Shown: positions 1 through 7,321 of the stretch, piece by piece
How positions within the stretch are numbered: position 1 is the stretch's first letter
How the letters are laid out: every line of letters starts with the position of its first letter
Assembly: GCA_029857855.1 (NCBI GenBank)
Contig: JAOUGG010000020.1
Location: 1 to 12,573, forward strand
Direction of reading: 5' to 3'
Origin: Acidimicrobiia bacterium
Lineage (GTDB): Bacteria; Actinomycetota; Acidimicrobiia; Acidimicrobiales; SZUA-35
DNA length: 12,573 nucleotides
Notes under the pieces: model-generated
Told to the model about the DNA's origin: nothing
The model's database searches: none
What the model saw: the letters and a program-made list of their open reading frames with translations, nothing else
Made by a program: the position numbers and the translations under genes

Positions 1-30
1 TGGGATTGGTTGGACATGATCAACCTCGAA

Positions 31-1194
31 TCAACCTCGGTGAAAACGGTGGGGGGCGAAGGGAAGTGCTGCGACGGTACAGGCGACATCATTGCCTCGG
101 ACATCGGCGATCAGTTCGGTGCCGATCTCGGCCAGTGCCGGCGGGACGTAACCCATGGCCACCGGTCCGTCGACCGTCGGCCCGAAGCCACCGCTCGACA
201 CGAAGCCGACCTCGTTGGCGGGATCGGTCGAGCCGCGGTAGAGCGCCGTGCCGTCTCGAACCGGGCGTTTGCCGTCGGGTTTGATGCCGACCCGGATGCG
301 GGAAGGACCGTCGGCCAGTTCGGTTTGCACCCGCTCGGCGCCGAGGAAGTCGCCCGCCTCCCGCCGTCGCTTCGGCATCGACCAGACCAGATCGGCCTCG
401 ACCGGGGATATCTCGGTGCTGAGGTCGTTGCCGTACAGGCAGAGCCCCGCCTCGAGGCGGAGGGTGTCGCGGGCGGCAAGGCCGACCGGCTTGACGAGCT
501 CGCGGTTCAGCAGGGCACGGGCCAGGTGATCGGCATCCGCGGCGGCGACCGCCAGCTCGAACCCGTCCTCACCGGTGTACCCGGAGCGAGCGGCCAGGAC
601 GTCGACACCCGCCAGCCGCAGCGGCCGGTTGTCGAGGAAGAGCATGTCCGGCCCCGAGCCGTCCTCGATGGCGCTGTCGCCGTCACCGTCGTCGGCGGCC
701 AACATGGTGGCCACCACCGCCGCAGTGTCGGGACCCTGGATGGCGATGAGCGAGACGTCGGGCCGTTCGGTGATCTCGGTGTCGGTGAGGTGCTCACGTA
801 GAAAGGCGAGGTCGACGTCGCGGCGTGATGCGTTGGCCACCATCGTGAGGTGGGTCCCCCAGTTGGTGACCATGAAGTCGTCGATCACGCCGCCCGTCTC
901 GTTCAGGAGGAGGCCGTATCGCTGACGGCCGACGTCGAGCGTGGTGATCCCGGCCGGTGTCACCCGCTCGAGCGAGGCTGCGGGGTCGTCACCCCGTAGC
1001 TCGATCACCGCCATGTGCGACACGTCGAACAGCCCGCAGTGGCTCCGGCACCACGTGTGCTCGGCGATGACACCCTCGTACTGGATCGGCATCTCCCACC
1101 CCGCAAACGGGACGAGACGCGCCCCGAGTTCCGAGTGGAGTCCGTGCAGCGGAGTCGTTTGCAGCTCGCCGCTGTCATGTGTGTCTGTGGCCAT
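31..1194 (-). CDS. gcvT: Glycine cleavage system T protein (aminomethyltransferase)
   Basis: GcvT takes the aminomethyl group from the lipoylated H protein, passes its one-carbon unit to tetrahydrofolate and releases ammonia; it acts in the cytoplasm. From ATG 1194 the product is 387 residues, normal for the family. Visible family motifs are FAGWEMPIQY (30-39), FDVSHM (56-61), GGVIDDFMV (101-109, containing the conserved catalytic-type Asp pair), AIQGP (151-155), SGYTGEDGFEL (204-214), GLAARDTLRLEAG (238-250) and the C-terminal LPFAPHRF (378-385). The frame stays open to a TTG at 1227. ATG 1194 is preferred because GAGG lies five bases before it and the N-terminus then matches the family. Residues about 167-183 form an acidic insertion rich in Asp and Gly. 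A tandem glycine riboswitch lies just upstream, which independently supports the call. No gcvH or gcvP is visible in the window. Confidence 0.96.
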   Translation of the reverse strand: MATDTHDSGELQTTPLHGLHSELGARLVPFAGWEMPIQYEGVIAEHTWCRSHCGLFDVSHMAVIELRGDDPAASLERVTPAGITTLDVGRQRYGLLLNETGGVIDDFMVTNWGTHLTMVANASRRDVDLAFLREHLTDTEITERPDVSLIAIQGPDTAAVVATMLAADDGDGDSAIEDGSGPDMLFLDNRPLRLAGVDVLAARSGYTGEDGFELAVAAADADHLARALLNRELVKPVGLAARDTLRLEAGLCLYGNDLSTEISPVEADLVWSMPKRRREAGDFLGAERVQTELADGPSRIRVGIKPDGKRPVRDGTALYRGSTDPANEVGFVSSGGFGPTVDGPVAMGYVPPALAEIGTELIADVRGNDVACTVAALPFAPHRFHRG

Positions 1195-1256
1195 TGGCAC
1201 CTCGATTCGTGGATCCCGGCGCCGCAACCCGTCGCCGTTGATCTCCCGGTGCCCCC

Positions 1257-1437
1257 TCTGTCACTGGTACCTGAGAGATTCGAGATCCATGGTGGTCTCT
1301 TTCCCCTTCGGTGGCCGACACGATCGGCTCTCTCCAGAGTTATGTCACCGGCATTGCGGTTCGTGGTGCCTGAGAGTTTCCGGGGCGGTTGCTCCTTCGG
1401 CGGACCGACACCGGGGTGTGCGATCTCTCTCCCGCGA
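1257..1437 (-). promoter_or_regulatory. Tandem glycine riboswitch (two aptamers) upstream of gcvT
   Basis: Read on the minus strand, two copies of the glycine-aptamer signature follow each other. The upstream copy (about 1437-1362) has GGGAGAGAG, then CGCCGAAGGAGCAAC, then CTCTCAGGC. The downstream copy (about 1337-1257) has GGAGAGAG, then CACCGAAGGGG, then CTCTCAGGTACC and a final GTGACAG. They are separated by about 24 bases, as in the classic cooperative tandem riboswitch. The 3' end lies about 62 bases before ATG 1194, so binding of glycine would be expected to switch on gcvT for glycine breakdown. No hairpin with a U-tract is obvious in the remaining leader, so control may act at translation initiation; that last point is inference. 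Confidence 0.94.
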
Positions 1438-1471
1438 CGCTGGTACGGCTCGGCTTGTTCAGCCGACAGTA

Positions 1472-1500
1472 ACCGTAACCACCTTTGCCGCCCGGTTCAA
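1472..1500 (-). promoter_or_regulatory. Candidate sigma-A-type promoter for the riboswitch-gcvT transcript
   Basis: On the minus strand TTGAAC (1500-1495) is followed by a 17-base spacer and TACGGT (1477-1472). The predicted start near 1465 leaves about 28 bases of leader before the first aptamer. A short inverted repeat, CGGCT/AGCCG (1464-1450), lies in that leader. The -10 match is only partial, so the call rests on spacing and on its position ahead of the riboswitch. Confidence 0.4.
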
Positions 1501-1563
1501 CCGAACCGTCGATCCCGAGTGAGGTTTTGGTGGTCGGTCACCCCCGGTTGGGGTGTGGGCGGA

Positions 1564-2658
1564 TCAGGCGGTCGATTCAAGGAGTTCGAGCGAGGCCGTG
1601 GCCAGTGACGTGACCTGGTCGGCGTACTCGTTGATCTCCTCGGTGACCTCGCCGAGCGCCCCTTTGAGGTAGCGGGAGTAGACCCCCTCGACGATCGCGC
1701 CGAGCCGCCAGAGCTGAAACGCCCGGTAGTAGTCGGCATGTTCGGTCAGGTGATCCCGGTCGAAGCCGGTCCGCTCGCAGTAGATATCGGTCAGTTCGTC
1801 CCTGGTCAGGAAGCCGCCGGCCTGTGTCGGGAAGTCGGTGGCACCCCGGTAGTTCGGTTCGCCTGGCTCCAGCCAGTTGTTGAGCAGGTAGCCCAGATCG
1901 GCGAGCGGATCACCGAGTGTGCACAGCTCCCAGTCGAGCACGGCGAGCACGTCCCCGGTCGTCGGGTCGGTCAACATGTTGCCGAGCCGGTAGTCGCCGT
2001 GAACGACGCCGGTGTAGCGCTGCTCGGGTCGGGTGGAGATGAGGATTTCATAGGAGCGATCCATCGCCGGAAGCTCCCGGGTCTTCGTCTTCTCCCACTG
2101 CCCCTGCCAGCGTTTGAGCTGTCGGTCGACGTAGCCCTCGGTCCGACCGAGATCGGCGAGCCCGATGGCCTCGATGTCGGCGGTGTGGAGGTCGGCCAGT
2201 GCGGTGATCGCCGACTCGCTGACCCGCCGACGGAGTTCGGGGGAACTGAGATTGGCCTCGACTGTCTCCTCGTCGTGCAGCACCACCCCCTCGACGTAGT
2301 TCATGACGTAGAACGGGGCGCCGTTGACCGAGTCGTCGGTGCACAGGCCGAGCGCCCGGGGAACGGGCACCGATGTTCTGCCGATGGCGCTGATGACCCG
2401 GTGCTCCCGGGCCATGTCGTGGGCGGTGGCCAGCACCGCAGTGAGGGGCGGCCGCCGCAGGACATACTCGGTACCGTCGCCGCCGGTCACCAGGTAGGTC
2501 AGATTGGAGTGCCCGCCGACGATCATCTCGAACTCAAACGGCCCGGTCGCTGCGTCGATGTTCGCTTCCAACCAGGCGGTCACCGGTTCACGATCAATGC
2601 CGTCGACATCGATGGGTTCGGCCGACTGCTCATTCGGGGCTGAGCTCTCTGAGTCCAT
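1564..2658 (-). CDS. ACAD10/11-type phosphotransferase (APH kinase fold)
   Basis: This 364-residue cytoplasmic protein has the aminoglycoside-phosphotransferase / choline-kinase fold. GGHSNLTY (48-55) is the nucleotide-binding loop and YVLRRPP (65-71) is characteristic of the ACAD10/11 N-terminal kinase-like branch. VVHGDYRLGN (218-227) is the catalytic Brenner-type motif, with D222 as catalytic base and N227 as metal ligand, and LDWE (241-244) supplies the second metal Asp. In animals this domain is fused to acyl-CoA dehydrogenase and acts in 4-hydroxy acid breakdown; bacterial stand-alone copies such as mycobacterial FadE36 are usually of unknown substrate. Antibiotic resistance is not implied. 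ATG 2658 has GGAAGG two bases upstream, slightly close. It is on the same strand as gcvT but separated from it by the riboswitch and promoter, and divergent from the lipoprotein gene. The substrate cannot be told from the sequence. Confidence 0.88.
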   Translation of the reverse strand: MDSESSAPNEQSAEPIDVDGIDREPVTAWLEANIDAATGPFEFEMIVGGHSNLTYLVTGGDGTEYVLRRPPLTAVLATAHDMAREHRVISAIGRTSVPVPRALGLCTDDSVNGAPFYVMNYVEGVVLHDEETVEANLSSPELRRRVSESAITALADLHTADIEAIGLADLGRTEGYVDRQLKRWQGQWEKTKTRELPAMDRSYEILISTRPEQRYTGVVHGDYRLGNMLTDPTTGDVLAVLDWELCTLGDPLADLGYLLNNWLEPGEPNYRGATDFPTQAGGFLTRDELTDIYCERTGFDRDHLTEHADYYRAFQLWRLGAIVEGVYSRYLKGALGEVTEEINEYADQVTSLATASLELLESTA

Positions 2659-2733
2659 GACCTTCCATTTAAGTGCTTGGCGGAAGTCGATGTCTGTTCG
2701 TCGTACGGCTTGCCGGACCGAGGCTGGGGCGTT

Positions 2734-4317
2734 GTGGCTGGTGACCGGCGCACGACTACTGTTGAGGACATCCCCCGATCTGCTCCCCGATCCTCACGTA
2801 CAACCCTTGCGGCCGCTCTGCTGGCACTCTCCGTGTTCGCCGCGGCCTGCTCGTCCGCAACCTACCCGGGCGAGTCCTCCGAGTCGGCTGGTACCGATGA
2901 ATCGCCGCCGTCGTCGACGGAAACGACCATCGGATCCGGAGCCGAGGGCGACTCGGACTCCGATGCCGATGCCGAGGCCGACGCCGAGCAGGACGGGTCC
3001 AGCGACGGCGAGGACGAACGATCCGACACCGACGGAGCGCTGGATGTCGAGTCGGTTCGCGAGATCCTGGCCGACGTCCAAGGTCAGCTCGCCATCGGCA
3101 ACGGCCCGGTTGTCGCCGTCGCCCGGCCCGATGGCCAGCGCTACATCGACCTCGATGGCGGCCGAACGAACCTGGCCAGCCAGCCGACCTGGTCAGCCGA
3201 CGGAACCAAGCTCATCTGGAGTTCGGTCTCGGCGCTGGCCCAGGAGGCGAGGGTGCAGGTCTTCGACGAGGAGGGGGTGGCCGACGGCGACCCCCTCGCC
3301 ACCAACGTCCCCGGCCCGCCGGTCTTCTACTTCCAATGGCGAAACGACGGAGGCGAGGTGCTGTATCTCCGCACCTCGACCCGGCGGCCGACGGTTGAAG
3401 CCGGAGTCCTGACGCCGGGAGGACCTGCCAGGTGGCTGGCCGACGGTGATCCGTTCTTCGTTGCCTGGGCCCCGAACGACCCGGTCATCGCCGCCCATGT
3501 GGCAGAAGAACGGGTGGCGCTGTTCGACCCGGCCGGAGCAGCGGCATTCGGTACCGTTGACGACGAGGGGCCCGGCAGCGTGCCTGCTCCCGGATCGGGC
3601 GATCCCGTCGCCGGTGACGATTTGGTCGGCGGCGGTGGGTTCTCCTCCCCGGCGTGGCTCGACGATCGGACGCTGGTGGCGGTGGTGTCGGGATCGATCA
3701 GCACGATCGACGTTCAGAGCGGCTCGGTGGAACCACTGGTGGCCGTCGATGGACCGGTTCACTTCGTGTTGAGTCCGGATCGTTCCCGGATCGCCCTGCA
3801 GGGTGTGGTTGATCCGAACGAGGACGACGTCCTGGAGGTCGGCCTTGTCCCCGCGCAGGACGATGCGGCCGACGGCTCCCTGATCGTCATCGATGTGGCC
3901 GATCGACGTGTCGAGGTCGTCGCCGATCGACCGGTGGTGGCCTGGGAATGGAGCCCCGACAGCACGAAGCTGGCCTGGCTCGAACTCGACGGTCCGATAT
4001 CGCGGCGGCGCGGACGGTGGCGATTCTGGTCGGCCGACGGCCCTGTCGTCGGTGACGCCCGTTCCCCAACGGTGCAGTTGTCGATTAAAGAAGTGGTTAA
4101 CTATCTGCCATTTTTTGCCCAGTACAGTTTCAGCCTCCACCGATGGTCCCCGGACTCCTCCGCGTTCGCGCTGGTCGGATCGATCGGGGGTCGCGACGGT
4201 GTCTGGATCCACCTCGTCGACGTGCCCGCCGCGCCGGTCCTCGTGGCCCCGGGAGACGTCGTTAGCTGGGGTTTTGGCCCGACGCCGTCACCGGACGCCG
4301 GCCGATCACCGGCCTAG
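2734..4317 (+). CDS. Lipoprotein with acidic linker and TolB/PD40-like beta-propeller
   Basis: From GTG 2734 this is a 527-residue predicted lipoprotein. A basic n-region is followed by a hydrophobic stretch ending in SVFAAAC, with Cys39 as the lipidated residue. Residues about 40-100 are a Ser/Asp/Glu-rich linker with no hydrophobic content. The rest is a beta-propeller: recurring Trp-Ser-x-Asp-Gly/Ser blocks are seen as WSADGTKLIW, WRNDGGEVLY, LSPDRSRIAL, WSPDSTKLAW and WSPDSSAFAL, the pattern of TolB/PD40 repeats. Such propellers generally mediate protein or ligand binding, here on the outer face of the membrane. The frame opens at TTG 2677, only 18 bases from the divergent start at 2658; GTG 2734 leaves room for a promoter and gives a sensible signal peptide. 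Codons in 4081-4135 are unusually AT-rich. No specific partner can be named. Confidence 0.82.
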   Translation: MAGDRRTTTVEDIPRSAPRSSRTTLAAALLALSVFAAACSSATYPGESSESAGTDESPPSSTETTIGSGAEGDSDSDADAEADAEQDGSSDGEDERSDTDGALDVESVREILADVQGQLAIGNGPVVAVARPDGQRYIDLDGGRTNLASQPTWSADGTKLIWSSVSALAQEARVQVFDEEGVADGDPLATNVPGPPVFYFQWRNDGGEVLYLRTSTRRPTVEAGVLTPGGPARWLADGDPFFVAWAPNDPVIAAHVAEERVALFDPAGAAAFGTVDDEGPGSVPAPGSGDPVAGDDLVGGGGFSSPAWLDDRTLVAVVSGSISTIDVQSGSVEPLVAVDGPVHFVLSPDRSRIALQGVVDPNEDDVLEVGLVPAQDDAADGSLIVIDVADRRVEVVADRPVVAWEWSPDSTKLAWLELDGPISRRRGRWRFWSADGPVVGDARSPTVQLSIKEVVNYLPFFAQYSFSLHRWSPDSSAFALVGSIGGRDGVWIHLVDVPAAPVLVAPGDVVSWGFGPTPSPDAGRSPA

Positions 4318-4411
4318 AGGCGGCCCGCTGGACCCGGCCATTGGCCCGCTGACCACCTCGCTACCGCCCTGTCCGCCGTAAGGCCCGGCACCGCCGTTTC
4401 CTCGCCGGCAT

Positions 4412-4432
4412 AGGGAGGGTTTCCCGTTCCCT
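4412..4432 (+). terminator. Hairpin without U-tract after the lipoprotein gene
   Basis: AGGGAGGG pairs with CCC and TCCCT across a TTT loop, leaving a two-base bulge (GT): eight base pairs in total, 95 bases after the stop at 4317. There is no run of T after it, so it would be a weak or factor-assisted terminator, or simply leader structure for the next gene. Confidence 0.3.
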
Positions 4433-4677
4433 GGTCGAGCTCGTGGCTCGATGATGGTGAAGCGCGAGACAGCAGAAAAAACACGCGCTATCGTCGTTAC
4501 CCAACATCGCAGTGATCGAGGCTTTGCGGAAAATTTGGCGGCTCTGGCATGGTGCGGCCATCTTGATCCTCGGCCGACGTCAGTGGGATTTTGAATCCGT
4601 CCCTGTCCGGGGCTGGTCCTGATTCGGTGGCCTCCACCGATCGGCCGGTCGTCGGGACGCAGGGATACCTCCGCCGC

Positions 4678-4682
4678 AAGGA
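4678..4682 (+). promoter_or_regulatory. Ribosome binding site of the sigma fusion gene
   Basis: AAGGA lies eight bases before ATG 4691, a clear Shine-Dalgarno match in a window where most genes lack one. It fixes the start of the 860-residue product and confirms that the low-complexity N-terminus is translated. Confidence 0.75.
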
Positions 4683-4690
4683 ATGACAAT

Positions 4691-7273
4691 ATGAATGATC
4701 AGCAGTCGCCGCCTGCTTTTGATCCCCAGTTCCCCCAACCGCCGCAACCCGTGAGTCGAACGTACCGGGAGTCCGCGCTCAGCGACCAGGAGACGTTCGC
4801 GCTTCTTGCCGAGTCGATGGCCAACGGCCGCAACGGCAACGGCACGAACGGTCAACCTGCGAACGGCCACGCCGTGAATGGCAACGGCACGAACGGTCAC
4901 GCCGTCACCGGCCATCAGCCCGTCAACAGCCACGCTGTGAACGGCCATCAGCCCGTCAATGGCCACTCGGTCGACGATCGCATCGGAGATCGGCCGACCA
5001 GCGGCCAGGACCGCCTCGCTTCGGACGATCATGGGTCAGGCCGGAAAGGGCCGCTCTCGAAGTTCGCGCGACCGGAGTGGCGCTTGATTGAGCCGGCACC
5101 CCGAAGCGGCGGCCCAGCGACCGATGCCGTTTCGACCCGGGGCGACATGCCTCCCGTCGTGCCGTTCCGGATCGGTTCCCCCGGACTCGATGCCGTGCCC
5201 ACCGACGACCGGATGAACGGATCGTCGGAGGATACGACGAACGGTCGACGTCGCTTCGACTGGTCGACGCCGATCCTGGTCGACGAGCAGTGGGAGCTCG
5301 TCGATGCGCCCGACGGCCTCGACCCCATACACGGTCGTATCACCGAGGTCATCGACCTCACCCGGGTTCCCCCCGCCGTGATCGACCTCGACCTCGATCC
5401 CGACCTCGATCTCGACCTCGATCCCGTCCCCGACGATCCCGACCTCGATCTCGACGCCGCGGTTGCGATGATCGATCAGGAGTTCCTCCACGTCGACCCA
5501 CCGATGGAATCTCCGGTCACCTCCAACGATCAACCTGAGGCCACCATCCGAATCCTGCCCCCCTTCGAGGAGTCCAAAGATGCCGAGTCCCTTCCTCCCC
5601 TGGTGTTTCTCAACACGCGGGGCGACATCATGCCCCGTGTCGGTGAAACCTCGAACGACAGGAATGGCGATACATTCGACAGGACGGCGGCTGGTTGGGA
5701 TGGGGGCGAGCCGCCAGTGGCAGTGGCGACCAGCGCAAGCGGAGTCGAGAACATGGCGGACCCGAGGGGAGACATCGAGCCGACAGCCGATATTGGGCGC
5801 GCCATCGAACCTCCCGCCGATTTCGTCGAGCCGGGTTTGACCAATGTGGGCGATACGCAGGTTCTTCACCCTCGGGCCACGTCGGAATCGTTCATCGGCC
5901 AAGCCGTCGATTCGCCGCTCGTCTTCTTCGATCCTGGCCCGGCTCACACCGCGGCGCCTCCGCCGGCCACGAACAGTGTCGACGCCGACCCCCGTCTCGA
6001 CGAGCTGCAGCGTATCTTCGACCAGTATTCAGGTCCGGTCATCGCGGTCATCGCGAGCATCGCGGGTGACCGTCGAGCGATCGATGAAGCGCTCCAGTCC
6101 ACGTTCGAAGCGGTGTGGAAGACCGTCGACACGTTTGACCCCGAACAACCGCGGGGCCCGTGGATGTTCACCCTCGCTCGGCGCCAGGCCACGGAGCAGG
6201 TCGATCTGGCCCGTCGCCTGGAGCGGGATTCGAAGCCGGGTCGCTATCCGGTGCCCTCACACCGCCAGGACGAGGCCATCACGGTCGACAAGTCTTGGGA
6301 GGCGTGGGAGGTGCGGCTGGCGGTCGACCAGCTGACCGAGGCGGAACACGACGTCCTTCGTCTCATTCACAACGAAGGGCTGATCCATCCGGAGATCGCC
6401 GCTCGGCTCCACACCACCGTGGGTGCCGTCAAGTCGCATGCCTACAGCGGGTCGCACCGGCTGGTCGAGTTGCTCGACCACGTCATCCGTCCCGACGCGA
6501 CCGACGAGCTGACGGTCGACCAGGCGTCAGCCCTGACCTGGTACCTGGCCGGAGTGGCCGACGGTTCTGATCTGGGGTCCGAGGAGCGTTTCGCGGTGAA
6601 GCGGGTTCAGGGCCAGCTGGCCAGCGCCACCGCCTGGATCAATCCCGACGCTCATGCCCGGGAACGCGTCGTAGGGTTTGCACAACGCACCCTCGACGAT
6701 CCGGGTCCGCTGGCCAGCGGCGAGCATCGGGGCCTCGCCTACCTCGGGATCGGCGGGCCGGGCGTACCGGTCGACGCGGCCCGGCCCGACGTAACCGGTC
6801 GTCATCAGGCCGTTGCCGAACCGGCCAAGTCGAGCGGCTGGCCGTGGTTGATCGTGGGGCTGTCGGCCGTCGGCCTGATCGCGCTTATCGCAGCGTTCTC
6901 GCTCCGATCGGGCTCGACCGATGAGGCATCGGAGACGGTTCGTCGATACGAGATGCAGGCGTCCGGCCTCGATACCGATGCGACCGGCGTCGTCGAGATC
7001 ACCACGGTCCCGACCGGGTCCCGATACGAGTTGGAGTTCGGCGGCCTCGATGCCTCGACCGACGAGTTCTTCTACGCCGCCTGGCTGCAGAGCACGGCCG
7101 GCGGCGGCGTCGTTCCGCTGGGCACCTTCAGCTGGCAGGCCGCTGGCGATCCGCTGGTACTGTCCGGGCCGACCTGGTCCGACGCATACGACCTGTTGGT
7201 GATCACCCGAAGCGCAACGATGACCCGGGTGTCGATCGACGATCCCCCGGTCCTCTCGGTGTCGATCGAATAG
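4691..7273 (+). CDS. Membrane-tethered ECF sigma factor fused to anti-sigma domain
   Basis: This 860-residue protein combines transcription and membrane modules. Residues 1-430 are low complexity: an Asn/Gly/His repeat region (45-93) and an Asp-Leu repeat (231-256). Residues about 435-510 are sigma-70 region 2 (EALQSTFEAVW at 466-476, GPWMFTLARRQA at 489-500). Residues about 540-598 are region 4, with LTEAEHDVLRLI and the helix-turn-helix IHPEIAARLHTTVGAVKSH (565-583). Residues about 605-670 are helical and resemble the cytoplasmic part of RskA-type anti-sigma factors (YLAG...EERFAVKRV), without a zinc HxxxCxxC motif. One transmembrane helix lies at about 718-737, and 740-860 resembles the RskA extracytoplasmic domain (FFYAAWLQ, VPLGTFSW, LLVITRS). 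The sigma part would face the cytoplasm and stay bound to the membrane unless cleaved. ECF groups with fused C-terminal membrane domains are known in actinobacteria; the long N-terminus is unusual. Targets are unknown. Confidence 0.85.
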   Translation: MNDQQSPPAFDPQFPQPPQPVSRTYRESALSDQETFALLAESMANGRNGNGTNGQPANGHAVNGNGTNGHAVTGHQPVNSHAVNGHQPVNGHSVDDRIGDRPTSGQDRLASDDHGSGRKGPLSKFARPEWRLIEPAPRSGGPATDAVSTRGDMPPVVPFRIGSPGLDAVPTDDRMNGSSEDTTNGRRRFDWSTPILVDEQWELVDAPDGLDPIHGRITEVIDLTRVPPAVIDLDLDPDLDLDLDPVPDDPDLDLDAAVAMIDQEFLHVDPPMESPVTSNDQPEATIRILPPFEESKDAESLPPLVFLNTRGDIMPRVGETSNDRNGDTFDRTAAGWDGGEPPVAVATSASGVENMADPRGDIEPTADIGRAIEPPADFVEPGLTNVGDTQVLHPRATSESFIGQAVDSPLVFFDPGPAHTAAPPPATNSVDADPRLDELQRIFDQYSGPVIAVIASIAGDRRAIDEALQSTFEAVWKTVDTFDPEQPRGPWMFTLARRQATEQVDLARRLERDSKPGRYPVPSHRQDEAITVDKSWEAWEVRLAVDQLTEAEHDVLRLIHNEGLIHPEIAARLHTTVGAVKSHAYSGSHRLVELLDHVIRPDATDELTVDQASALTWYLAGVADGSDLGSEERFAVKRVQGQLASATAWINPDAHARERVVGFAQRTLDDPGPLASGEHRGLAYLGIGGPGVPVDAARPDVTGRHQAVAEPAKSSGWPWLIVGLSAVGLIALIAAFSLRSGSTDEASETVRRYEMQASGLDTDATGVVEITTVPTGSRYELEFGGLDASTDEFFYAAWLQSTAGGGVVPLGTFSWQAAGDPLVLSGPTWSDAYDLLVITRSATMTRVSIDDPPVLSVSIE
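4835..4959 (+). repeat. Degenerate in-frame repeats encoding Asn-Gly-His motifs
   Basis: Two kinds of exact copy lie in frame. A 20-base unit beginning GGCAACGGCACG occurs at 4835-4854 and 4880-4899 (45-base period), and a 17-base unit beginning GGCCATCAGCCC occurs at 4910-4926 and 4943-4959 (33-base period). They encode NGNGTNG and GHQPVN. Periods are multiples of three, so copy-number change would keep the frame. Confidence 0.85.
5381..5458 (+). repeat. Asp-Leu repeat in the sigma fusion N-terminus
   Basis: Repeats of GACCTCGA(T/C) encode alternating Asp and Leu (residues 231-256), broken by Pro at 237, 245, 247 and 250. The segment is strongly acidic and may be extended or interact with basic partners; no domain family fits it. 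Confidence 0.8.
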
Positions 7274-7321
7274 CGAGGGGGCGGTCGCGGCGAACATCGA
7301 CCGGATGCTCTTCGACGAGTT

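Larger units (their letters stand above)
4318..4690 (+). other. 373-base intergenic leader upstream of the sigma fusion gene
   Basis: No convincing gene lies here. It holds several inverted repeats: GGCCG/CGGCC overlapping the lipoprotein stop (4300-4314), the hairpin at 4412-4432, TCGAGC/GCTCGA (4435-4451) and a perfect CGGTGG-CCT-CCACCG hairpin at 4625-4639. GGCCCGCTG occurs twice (4322-4330 and 4343-4351). Around 4470-4540 the sequence is richer in A and T, as expected for a promoter region, but I could not find a clear -35/-10 pair. I recognise no known riboswitch class. Confidence 0.5.

Noticed and set aside
10..801. A long plus-strand frame opposite gcvT.
   Set aside because: It is antisense to a gene with unmistakable GcvT motifs; long antisense frames are common in high-GC DNA and its translation has no family features.
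1564..2658. Aminoglycoside-resistance gene.
   Set aside because: The YVLRRPP and overall pattern point to the ACAD10/11 kinase-like branch, which is not linked to antibiotic resistance.
3193..4212. A long minus-strand frame opposite the propeller lipoprotein.
   Set aside because: The plus strand shows a lipobox and repeated propeller motifs; the minus product is an unstructured Arg/Gly/His-rich shadow.
4451..4594. A 47-codon plus-strand frame in the gap before the sigma fusion gene.
   Set aside because: No Shine-Dalgarno sequence, no recognisable motif, and it overlaps the AT-richer stretch better explained as promoter DNA.
4683..4694. A three-codon upstream frame (ATG ACA ATA TGA) overlapping the sigma fusion start.
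   Set aside because: The strong AAGGA has only zero bases to this ATG but ideal spacing to ATG 4691, so the mini-frame is probably chance.
4835..4959. Possible CRISPR-like direct repeats.
   Set aside because: Units are short, in frame, with no regular unique spacers; they encode a low-complexity protein segment.
5036..5947. A 303-codon minus-strand frame opposite the sigma fusion N-terminus.
   Set aside because: Its repetitive Glu/Val/Gly tract is simply the complement of the Asp-Leu repeat; the plus strand has a clear ribosome binding site and downstream sigma domains.
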